In this document: piece by piece, positions 1 to 5,302 of the stretch
How the letters are laid out: each line of letters starts with the position of its first letter
Position numbering within the stretch: the first letter of the stretch is position 1
From: Deltaproteobacteria bacterium
GTDB lineage: Bacteria; Myxococcota_A; Polyangia; Polyangiales; Houyiibacteriaceae
DNA length: 6,885 nt
Reading direction: 5' to 3'
NCBI GenBank assembly: GCA_027295555.1
Contig: JAPUKT010000148.1
Location: forward strand, 1-6,885
Made by a program: the position numbers and the translations under genes
The notes under the pieces: model-generated
What the model was told of the DNA's origin: nothing
The model's input: only the letters and a program-made list of their open reading frames with translations
Database searches by the model: none

Positions 1-2
1 CA

Positions 3-392
3 CTGGAATGGCTCGCCACGACCGCGCTGATGACGGCGCTTTTTTGGGTCCCATACATGCTCGAGCGAATGATGGCGCTCGGCATTCTCGGGACACTGCA
101 GCCCGTGGATCCGGAGCACGTGGTCAAGCAGGCCTTGTGGGCGCAGCGCGCGAAGCGAGCGCAATACAACGCCATAGAAAATCTGGCGGTCTTCGCGACC
201 TTGGTGCTGGTCGCGCAGGCGATGGGCAAGGCAGACGATCCCCAAGTGCTCCTTGCAACTCAGGTCTACTTCTGGGCGCGCCTGGTCCACTTCCCGTCAC
301 TCACGCTGGGAATCCCCGGGGGTCGCACCCTCGCGTTCCTTGTCGGCTTCGGCGCACAGATCGCCGTGGCACTGAGGATCTTCGCCAGCTGA
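3..392 (+). CDS. MAPEG family membrane protein (5'-partial)
   Basis: Small integral membrane protein of the MAPEG family (PF01124; eicosanoid/glutathione-metabolism relatives, bacterial YecN-like group). The frame is open from base 3, reading L-E-W-L-A-T-T-A-L before the first ATG at 30. That stretch is a typical start of the first MAPEG helix, so the true start lies just left of the window and the ATG at 30 is probably internal. Family hallmarks are visible: the polar R-A-K-R-A-Q-Y-N-A-I-E-N-L segment after helix 1, and the A-R-L-V-H-F-P...G-I-P-G-G-R-T-L-A-F segment before the last helix. About four hydrophobic helices can be made out, and the 129 residues present are close to the usual family length. 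It ends at TGA 390-392, about 30 bases from the convergent lipoprotein gene. Family membership is solid. Bacterial members are mostly uncharacterised, so glutathione-dependent activity is only a possibility. Confidence 0.88.
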   Translation: MEWLATTALMTALFWVPYMLERMMALGILGTLQPVDPEHVVKQALWAQRAKRAQYNAIENLAVFATLVLVAQAMGKADDPQVLLATQVYFWARLVHFPSLTLGIPGGRTLAFLVGFGAQIAVALRIFAS

Positions 393-422
393 GCCTCGAG
401 TGATTTCCCGATCCTCAGGCCG

Positions 423-1349
423 TTAGTGAGCTCCGCCACGACGGGCTTCCCTTTGTGCGTCGAGGGCCGAGCGGAATCCCCGGGCCAGATCGGCGGCCAA
501 GCCTTTACCCCAGAAGTGCGTGAAGAAGTACGCCGGCTCCTCGCCGATCATGTGATTGTGAAGCGCAACCACGTGGATGCCTGCGCGACGGAGTGCACGT
601 AGAACAGGCTGCACTTCGCTGGCAGTCATGGCGAGGTCGCCGTCGATCGCCGCAAGCTCGTCGCTTCCCGTGAAGGCGGCCCAGGTTGTCAAGCCCATCG
701 ACCCACCGAACCGAGCGCCGTGCATCACAGCCTCGCGGCCGATGGTGATCTTGACGACGCCTCCGTCTTTGAGGGCCGTTTCCTGACCGGTGATGCGGGC
801 GATCATCGCCGCATCGATTCGACCGGGCACCGGTGCTTCACCAGGGAACGAGCTCGCGGGCTCAGGAAGCTTGCTGCGGACACCGCGAATCGCATCCCAA
901 ATAGCCTCGACCCCGCGTGCGAGCTGCGCCGCATCGCCGTGCCCACCGATGTGCATGAAGTAGACGCGAGGCTCGTCGTGGAAGAAGTGGTTGTGTAATG
1001 CCGTGATCTCGATGCCGTGGGCGAAGGCCGCATCCATCGCGGGGCTGACCTCGTCCTGGAAGACCACCACGTCTCCCATGAGCATGGCCCCGCCGGCGGC
1101 TGGCGAAAACGCGGCCCATGAGGTCAGGCCCGCGACGACGGGGAACGACATCCCGTCGATGCGAACTGGCACATCCGAGCGTGCCCACGTCATCCGGACG
1201 ACCTCATCCTCTGTGGTGCTGGCGGTCGTTCCTGCCGCCGTGCCCGCGGCAGTCCTTGTCGACGCGCAAGCCCCGGTGAGACCCAGTGCCAGCGCAACGA
1301 CGGTCGCACAAAGCTTCTGATGCACAGAAATCGGAAAGGATCTCTTCAC
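423..1349 (-). CDS. LppY/LpqO-type (DUF1259) putative lipoprotein with duplicated domain
   Basis: Uncharacterised exported protein resembling the mycobacterial LppY/LpqO family (PF07485, DUF1259). Residues 1-28 form a basic, hydrophobic signal sequence ending L-T-G-A-C, so lipidation at Cys28 is plausible; Thr at -3 is not the favoured lipobox residue. A Thr/Ala-rich linker (31-46) follows, then two homologous domains, roughly 60-155 and 200-300. Each contains a T-S/T-W-A-A-F motif and an A-L-H-N-H...E-P...F-x-H-x-x-G-x-G motif (His119, 121, 133 and His264, 266, 278), which could bind a metal. No enzymatic role is known to me. The GTG start (1347-1349) lies two bases after a tRNA-Thr on the same strand. 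The only Shine-Dalgarno-like bases (GGTGG) are inside the tRNA acceptor stem. A GTG at codon 9 is an alternative start, also without a good ribosome site. It probably depends on tRNA read-through for transcription. Confidence 0.85.
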   Translation of the reverse strand: MKRSFPISVHQKLCATVVALALGLTGACASTRTAAGTAAGTTASTTEDEVVRMTWARSDVPVRIDGMSFPVVAGLTSWAAFSPAAGGAMLMGDVVVFQDEVSPAMDAAFAHGIEITALHNHFFHDEPRVYFMHIGGHGDAAQLARGVEAIWDAIRGVRSKLPEPASSFPGEAPVPGRIDAAMIARITGQETALKDGGVVKITIGREAVMHGARFGGSMGLTTWAAFTGSDELAAIDGDLAMTASEVQPVLRALRRAGIHVVALHNHMIGEEPAYFFTHFWGKGLAADLARGFRSALDAQREARRGGAH

Positions 1350-1351
1350 GG

Positions 1352-1424
<73 letters not shown>

Positions 1425-1454
1425 ACTCGGGTCGCTCCGCGCGGAGTGGCGATG

Positions 1455-1483
1455 CTGGTAGCGTGAGGGAGGAAGGCTGTCAA
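1455..1483 (-). promoter_or_regulatory. Candidate sigma-70 promoter for tRNA-Thr and the lipoprotein gene
   Basis: Minus strand: TTGACA (1478-1483, perfect -35), a 17-base spacer, then TACCAG (1455-1460), a weak -10 keeping T, A and the second A. Transcription would start near 1448 and give a 5' leader of about 25 bases before the tRNA. The same nine bases GATTGACAG occur at the stronger promoter at 1923-1950. The -35 is convincing; the -10 is the doubtful part. Confidence 0.55.
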
Positions 1484-1521
1484 TCGGGCACACTTGAGTG
1501 AGGGCACAGTCCGCTTTTTGC

Positions 1522-1890
1522 CTACAGGTCATCGTCGGAGTCGTCGGCGGTGGCCTCCTCCTCCTCCTCCTCCTCCTCCACTACTACTTCTTCTTTCTCG
1601 TCGTCGTCACTCGGGGGCGCGTACTTGAGATCCACGTCGGCGTCGGAGAGCTGCGCTTCGAGGAGCTCGAGTAGCTCGTTGAAGTCTTCGCCCGACCATT
1701 CGTCGAGGATTTCCGAGATGAATTCGTAGAAATTGCCGCCGTCGATGCGACGCTCGATTTTCTCGATGTTGTCATCGGAAACGATGCTGACCAGGTCTTC
1801 GCGCAGTGAGTCAATCTCGCCGTTTTCGATAGCGTCGGCGACTGAAAGGCGGACCTGCCGCATCACGCGCTTGCTGAGAAAGATCTCCAT
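1522..1890 (-). CDS. Small acidic hypothetical protein with poly-Glu tract
   Basis: I do not recognise this 122-residue protein. Residues 1-90 look like a compact, mostly helical domain with alternating charged and hydrophobic residues and two E/D-rich helices (about 52-65 and 68-82). From residue 94 it becomes a disordered-looking acidic tail: S-D-D-D-E-K-E-E, then eight consecutive Glu (105-112) all encoded by GAG, then D-D-S-D-D-D-L. It has no signal peptide, membrane segment or cysteine, so it is probably cytoplasmic. The ATG start (1888-1890) is well supported by a GAGG Shine-Dalgarno seven bases upstream and a strong promoter at 1923-1950. It lies upstream of tRNA-Thr on the same strand, with about 97 bases between. 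Acidic tails of this kind occur in chaperone-like, DNA-mimic and nucleic-acid-associated proteins, but nothing here selects among these. Confidence 0.8.
   Translation of the reverse strand: MEIFLSKRVMRQVRLSVADAIENGEIDSLREDLVSIVSDDNIEKIERRIDGGNFYEFISEILDEWSGEDFNELLELLEAQLSDADVDLKYAPPSDDDEKEEVVVEEEEEEEEATADDSDDDL
1555..1578 (-). repeat. (GAG)8 trinucleotide repeat
   Basis: Eight perfect tandem copies of GAG on the coding strand (CTC on the plus strand) inside the acidic protein gene, encoding Glu105-112. The absence of GAA codons in the run indicates a repeat that expanded by slippage rather than selection on amino acids alone. Changes in copy number would keep the reading frame and alter only the length of the Glu run. 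Confidence 0.95.
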
Positions 1891-1922
1891 CAGAAAACCT
1901 CTACGCGGTTCGAATCGGCGCT

Positions 1923-1950
1923 ACTATAAAAGAGGCCTGGGGCCTGTCAA
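1923..1950 (-). promoter_or_regulatory. Sigma-70 promoter of the acidic protein gene
   Basis: Minus strand: perfect -35 TTGACA (1945-1950), a 16-base spacer, and -10 TATAGT (1923-1928; five of six consensus bases). Transcription would start near 1916, leaving a short leader that contains the GAGG ribosome site before the ATG at 1890. It is the best promoter match noticed in the window. Confidence 0.8.
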
Positions 1951-1952
1951 TC

Positions 1953-1982
1953 TTGTCGAGGGACGTCGTCCCCCCCTATGCT
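1953..1982 (+). promoter_or_regulatory. Candidate promoter of the exported barrel-like protein gene
   Basis: Plus strand: TTGTCG (1953-1958) and TATGCT (1977-1982) with an 18-base spacer. The seventh base after the -10 is the A of the ATG at 1989, so a transcript from here would be leaderless. This fits the lack of any Shine-Dalgarno sequence before that ATG. The spacer contains the short hairpin GGGAC-gtc-GTCCC (1960-1972). The matches are modest and the promoter is inferred. Confidence 0.35.
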
Positions 1983-1988
1983 ACGGCC

Positions 1989-2612
1989 ATGCCAACCCGA
2001 GCCGTCATCGTGTGCCTGTGGGCCCTATGCCTCTCCTTGCCGAGGTCCGTGCGGGCCGATTCGACGGAAATTCCGGGGATGGCTCCCGAGGGCGCTCCTT
2101 CCTTTGCGCTCGGGGTGGAAACCGGCTTGGTGATGCCGGTGGCCAGAAAGCCGCTCTGTCCGGACGGCTACGAATGCCTTTTCGGCGTCGGGTTGGCTCT
2201 TGGCTTCCCATTTTCCTATCGGTGGGCCAACGGCACCGGCCTCGGCTTTGGCTACGAGTTCTGGCTTCAGAACGGGAACGGCGTGTACGAGGCGACCATC
2301 ACCCAAGCGTTCACGGTGCTTGTTCGGCAGAGTTTTCTTCTCGATCGATCGGTCCATCCGGTGCTTCGTCTACGCGGGGGGTTCCTGATGCTCGGGCCCT
2401 CGTTCCGCGTCGACACGATTGGCGGCACGGCCGAGTTTGCGTTCGGCGGCGAGACGGAGCTCACCCCCAGCTCGCTTTTCACCTTCCTGCTCGGCGGCCA
2501 GGTCTTGCGAACGCGCGCCTTCACCACCCGAGCGGACGGGGCCCCGCGTTCGGTCGCGGGTGGGGTGGACGCGGCCCTCATCCTGCGCCTAGGCTTGACG
2601 TTCCTGCTCTAA
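1989..2612 (+). CDS. Exported, probably outer-membrane beta-barrel protein of unknown function
   Basis: I do not recognise a family beyond a likely small beta-barrel. The ATG at 1989 was chosen because it directly begins a signal peptide: M-P-T-R, a hydrophobic core A-V-I-V-C-L-W-A-L-C-L, and probable cleavage after V-R-A (residue 23). A longer frame from a TTG at 1953 would put twelve non-signal residues ahead of it. The mature part (about 184 residues) is rich in Gly and aromatics in short alternating stretches, such as G-L-G-F-G-Y-E-F-W and the terminal A-L-I-L-R-L-G-L-T-F-L-L. These are typical of outer-membrane strands. Cys57 and Cys63 are close enough to form a disulphide loop in the periplasm or at the surface. 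It is divergent from the acidic protein gene and about 118 bases ahead of the phosphatase gene, with no evidence of cotranscription with it. Confidence 0.75.
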   Translation: MPTRAVIVCLWALCLSLPRSVRADSTEIPGMAPEGAPSFALGVETGLVMPVARKPLCPDGYECLFGVGLALGFPFSYRWANGTGLGFGYEFWLQNGNGVYEATITQAFTVLVRQSFLLDRSVHPVLRLRGGFLMLGPSFRVDTIGGTAEFAFGGETELTPSSLFTFLLGGQVLRTRAFTTRADGAPRSVAGGVDAALILRLGLTFLL

Positions 2613-2645
2613 AATCTGCTCCATCTCAACGAATTCCGGGTTTCG

Positions 2646-2669
2646 GGCGGTGGAGATTTCGACACCGCC
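2646..2669 (+). promoter_or_regulatory. Perfect 7-bp inverted repeat before the phosphatase gene
   Basis: GGCGGTG (2646-2652) and CACCGCC (2663-2669) are exact inverted copies around a 10-base loop. No T run follows, so it is a poor intrinsic terminator for the upstream gene. Its right arm occupies the place of a -35 box for the TATAGT at 2687-2692, so an operator is the other reading. Neither is proven. Confidence 0.45.
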
Positions 2670-2686
2670 GCTGTAGGCTGTATCGT

Positions 2687-2692
2687 TATAGT
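2687..2692 (+). promoter_or_regulatory. Candidate -10 element for the phosphatase-FHA gene run
   Basis: TATAGT matches five of six sigma-70 -10 bases and is identical to the -10 of the acidic protein gene. At 17 bases upstream the sequence is ACCGCC, which is not a -35, so the promoter would need an activator or another sigma factor. Transcription would begin near 2699, giving a leader of about 30 bases that contains GGAGG (2716-2720). Confidence 0.4.
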
Positions 2693-2730
2693 GTCTTTGT
2701 GAGGTCAGAGGATACGGAGGCGGGGACTGA

Positions 2731-4197
2731 ATGAGCGGCGACGCACACCGTGATGGGGACGATCAGGCCAAGGCGAGCGAGGCGAAGGACACACTGGCTC
2801 CCTCCGCGGGCACCGAGAGTTGGGCTCGCCCCCGACGGGAGACGCCGCATTCCACGCCCACGGGACTCCACTTCACGGTGTTCGGCAGGACCGACGTAGG
2901 GCTCGTCCGCGACCACAACGAAGACACCTTCATGGTGGCCGACCTGAGCTCGGGCGCGGGGCCACTCGAAAGCGAAGACGAGTCCGAGGGGACGGTCTCT
3001 AGTCGAGGCCTCGCGCTCGCGGTTTGTGATGGTATGGGTGGCGCCGCTGCGGGTGAAGTCGCGAGCCACATGGCCGTCGATGCTCTGTTCGAGATACTCC
3101 GAGGCGATGACGCGGCGCAAGATCGTGACTCCTTTGCACATCGCCTGGTCGCTTCGGTCGAAGAAGCAGGGGCGCGGATTTTCCTCGCAGCCAAGAAAGA
3201 CCGCACGAGGCGAGGGATGGGAACGACCGCGACGGCGGCTGGCCTCATCGACAAGGTGCTTTTTGTGGGGCAGGTGGGTGACAGCCGTTGCTATGTTCTC
3301 AGAAGGGGCCAGCTGAGCCTCATCACGAAGGATCAATCCCTCGTGAACCAGTTGATCGAGGCCGGGCAGCTCACCGAAGACGAAGCCGAAGCGTTCGAGC
3401 ACTCCAACATCATCTTGCAGGCGCTCGGGACGACCGAGCGGGTTGCCGTCGATCTCACTTTCGTCGAGCTCCGCCGAGGCGATCGAGTGTTGCTTTGCTC
3501 GGACGGCTTGAGCGGCCTCGTCCACGATGAGGCGATTCGTGAAGAGATGGCATGCATAGGCCCGCTGCCTCAGCTCATCGATCGCTTGATCGAGCTCGCA
3601 AACGCCGCTGGCGGTCATGACAACGTGACTTGCGTCGTGGCGGACTTCGATGGGGATGCGCTGGAGCCACCAGAAGAGAGTGCCGTCCCGTTCTATCAGC
3701 AGTACCCGCTGCCTCGGGATGGCGAGGGTCATAGTGGCGGTCCCACGTTGCCGACGGCAGTGAGGAGCATGGTGCCACGCGCGATGACCGCGCCGCGCCC
3801 TCAGCGGGTCTCGCAGCCAGAGGCGCCTTCCTCGTTCTCGTGGCCAACGGCGGCATCCGTTCTGGTGCTGCTCGGGTTGGCCGCAGCGATCACGATCATC
3901 GGTTCGGGAAGGCCCCCTTCGGAGATGGTTGCCGAGCCGCTGCCACCGCCTCCGGCGTACGCCGACGCACAGACCCCGGTCGAGGTTCGCGTGCGCACGA
4001 GCGTCGAGCAGGGCGAGCTCTATGTCAACGGGCGGAGCTACGGGCCTTTGCGGCTCGACGAGGCGGTGCTGCTTCGGTTACTCCCCGGTTCGTACCGCAT
4101 CGAGGCCCGCGAGGTCGATGGAACGCAGGTTGGCGAAGATGTGCTCGTCGAACCGGGGCAGCCCACCGAAGTGCAACTGACCCCGCCCACGGATTGA
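2731..4197 (+). CDS. Membrane-anchored PP2C-type Ser/Thr phosphatase with C-terminal PEGA domain
   Basis: Metal-dependent PPM/PP2C protein phosphatase (relatives: PrpC, Stp1, PstP) that removes phosphate from Ser/Thr in the cytoplasm. A polar N-terminal extension (1-46) precedes the catalytic domain (about 47-308), which keeps every motif I looked for: R60..N63-E64-D65, D100-G-M-G-G, G164-T-T, V-G-D184-S-R, K-D201-Q-S, S-D258-G, and G-G-H-D297-N-V-T. A Pro-rich linker (313-369) leads to one membrane helix (about 371-391) preceded by basic residues, indicating the catalytic side is inside. After a second Pro-rich stretch (P405-P408), residues 417-485 resemble a PEGA domain (G-E-L-Y-V-N-G-R...G-P-L-R-L, then L-L-P-G-S-Y-R-I-E), which would sit outside the membrane. 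GGAGG lies ten bases before the ATG. The phosphatase call is very secure; PEGA is likely. PEGA domains are more familiar to me on kinases and surface proteins than on phosphatases. Confidence 0.95.
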   Translation: MSGDAHRDGDDQAKASEAKDTLAPSAGTESWARPRRETPHSTPTGLHFTVFGRTDVGLVRDHNEDTFMVADLSSGAGPLESEDESEGTVSSRGLALAVCDGMGGAAAGEVASHMAVDALFEILRGDDAAQDRDSFAHRLVASVEEAGARIFLAAKKDRTRRGMGTTATAAGLIDKVLFVGQVGDSRCYVLRRGQLSLITKDQSLVNQLIEAGQLTEDEAEAFEHSNIILQALGTTERVAVDLTFVELRRGDRVLLCSDGLSGLVHDEAIREEMACIGPLPQLIDRLIELANAAGGHDNVTCVVADFDGDALEPPEESAVPFYQQYPLPRDGEGHSGGPTLPTAVRSMVPRAMTAPRPQRVSQPEAPSSFSWPTAASVLVLLGLAAAITIIGSGRPPSEMVAEPLPPPPAYADAQTPVEVRVRTSVEQGELYVNGRSYGPLRLDEAVLLRLLPGSYRIEAREVDGTQVGEDVLVEPGQPTEVQLTPPTD

Positions 4198-4207
4198 GGC
4201 CTCGATC

Positions 4208-4795
4208 ATGATCCGCCTCTGCCAGACCAAAGGCGCCGACGCTGGACGCGAGCTCGAGTTCAAACAGGACTTGATCCGTATCGGTCGCATGCCGGACAGC
4301 GACGTGAATTTCGATCCTGAGGTCGACCTCGACGCGTCCGGGCGACACGCCGAGATTCGCAACGAAGACGGAAGGTATCTCTTGATCGATACCGGCAGCC
4401 GCAATGGGACTTGGCTCAACGGTCAACGAATCAAGCACGCGGCACTCGGCGATGGGGACGAAATCGAGTTCGGGCGCGGCGGCCCGAAGATCTTGATCGC
4501 CTCGGTTCGGAACCGGCCCAGCAGCCGTGAGCCCACGGGCCGAATCACATCGGGGGTCACGCGACGCGACCCGAAGTTTGATCCGCTCGCCATGCCGGTC
4601 ACGACGGCGACGCGCCTCGAGGATCTGGTGTCTCGCTCCGGGGCGCTGGGCAGCCTCAAGTCACCGCCGGCGTCGGAGGCTCGCGCTTCGAGTCGGCGAC
4701 CACGCCCATCGCGAAACTCGACTCTCCTTTGGGGGGCGGCGGGCGTTCTGCTGGTCGCGGCGATCGCCTTGATCGTCACCACCGCCCTTCAGTAG
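4208..4795 (+). CDS. FHA domain protein with C-terminal membrane anchor
   Basis: An N-terminal FHA domain (about 1-100) predicts binding to phosphothreonine peptides. Visible hallmarks are I-G-R (25-27), S44-x-x-H47-A-E-I, and S-R-N66-G-T-W-L-N71-G-Q-R-I. The usual S-R-x-H reads S-G-R-H here, but the Ser and His that matter most are kept. A long polar, basic, probably disordered linker (101-171) is followed by a single hydrophobic helix (about 172-193) that ends two residues from the C terminus. It is thus a tail-anchored protein with the FHA domain inside the cell. It starts ten bases after the phosphatase stop, and its GAGG ribosome site (4196-4199) overlaps that stop codon, suggesting translational coupling. 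It probably recruits phosphorylated partners to the membrane near the phosphatase. The partner itself is unknown. Confidence 0.93.
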   Translation: MIRLCQTKGADAGRELEFKQDLIRIGRMPDSDVNFDPEVDLDASGRHAEIRNEDGRYLLIDTGSRNGTWLNGQRIKHAALGDGDEIEFGRGGPKILIASVRNRPSSREPTGRITSGVTRRDPKFDPLAMPVTTATRLEDLVSRSGALGSLKSPPASEARASSRRPRPSRNSTLLWGAAGVLLVAAIALIVTTALQ

Positions 4796-4819
4796 CACCC
4801 GGTTTCTTGACCGGTACGC

Positions 4820-5302
4820 GTGTCCTCCGTGAAAACCTTTGGAGCGATGCTCCGTGCACGACTTGCGGCCATGCTTTGGCCTTTTCATCGAGAACCCACT
4901 TCGGTTGGGGAACGCGAAGCGTACCACTCCGACATTCGTGAGCTCCGGCCAGACGCATGGTCCAACAAGCATCCCAAGGCCTGTGGAAGCGACGTCGAGC
5001 AAGCGATGCTGCTGGCGGGCGTGGGCTCACGCGACTTCGCGCGGGTGGTCAACATCGACCTCACACCGCACCTCGTGACGCCAGTCGACGACATCGTGGT
5101 GATTTGCCAGGCACGCGCCGAAGCCTGCGGCCAACAAGCTGAGCAACTTTGCTCCGAGCTTCCGGAGCCGAACCCCTGGGGTCGGCCTCCGCTTCCTTGG
5201 CACCGCGCGTACGCGCGCCAAGCAGAAGAGCTGTATCGTGCCGCGCACGCTTGGCAGTCTCTCGCCGGTTCTCTGGTCAATAACCGTTGGAACTTGGGCT
5301 GA
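4820..5302 (+). CDS. Hypothetical protein, third gene of the phosphatase-FHA run
   Basis: I do not recognise this protein of about 160 residues. The start is uncertain. GTG at 4820 gives the full frame, GTG at 4829 is another option, and ATG at 4847 has GGAG only two bases upstream, which is too close. The N-terminal stretch (residues 7-22, with L-R-A-R-L-A-A-M-L-W) could be an amphipathic or short hydrophobic helix. The rest is soluble-looking: a V-V-N-I-D-L-T-P...D-D-I-V-V-I core (76-95), a Pro/Trp-rich loop (114-128), and a C-terminal helix rich in Ala and aromatics. Four cysteines (54, 96, 103, 111) are present, three of them within 16 residues. It begins 24 bases after the FHA gene on the same strand and overlaps the convergent mutase gene by 26 bases. 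Codon usage looks consistent with coding, but no family supports it. Confidence 0.6.
   Translation: MSSVKTFGAMLRARLAAMLWPFHREPTSVGEREAYHSDIRELRPDAWSNKHPKACGSDVEQAMLLAGVGSRDFARVVNIDLTPHLVTPVDDIVVICQARAEACGQQAEQLCSELPEPNPWGRPPLPWHRAYARQAEELYRAAHAWQSLAGSLVNNRWNLG

Noticed and set aside
8..403. Plus-strand frame of 131 codons overlapping the MAPEG gene
   Set aside because: The other frame has clear MAPEG motifs and membrane helices; this one is polar and Arg/Gly-rich with no features.
393..422. Possible bidirectional terminator between the convergent MAPEG and lipoprotein genes
   Set aside because: Only GCCT/AGGC pairs and there is no T run on either strand, so no terminator is supported.
1435..1446. 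12-base palindrome CTCCGCGCGGAG between the tRNA and its promoter
   Set aside because: With a minimal loop only four base pairs remain, and it lies in a GC-rich leader; no evidence that it is a terminator or operator.
1733..2734. Open plus-strand frame of 333 codons running across the acidic gene, the promoter region and the exported protein gene
   Set aside because: It crosses the strong minus-strand promoter and a better-supported gene in another frame, and its translation is Arg/Pro-rich without domain or signal peptide.
2686..3732. Long open frame of 348 codons on the minus strand, antisense to the phosphatase gene
   Set aside because: It mirrors a complete PP2C domain with all catalytic motifs on the plus strand; its own translation has no recognisable domain and arises from high-GC codon bias.
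4799..4814. CCGGT/ACCGG inverted repeat between the FHA gene and the next gene
   Set aside because: Only five base pairs with no T run; too weak to call a terminator or operator.
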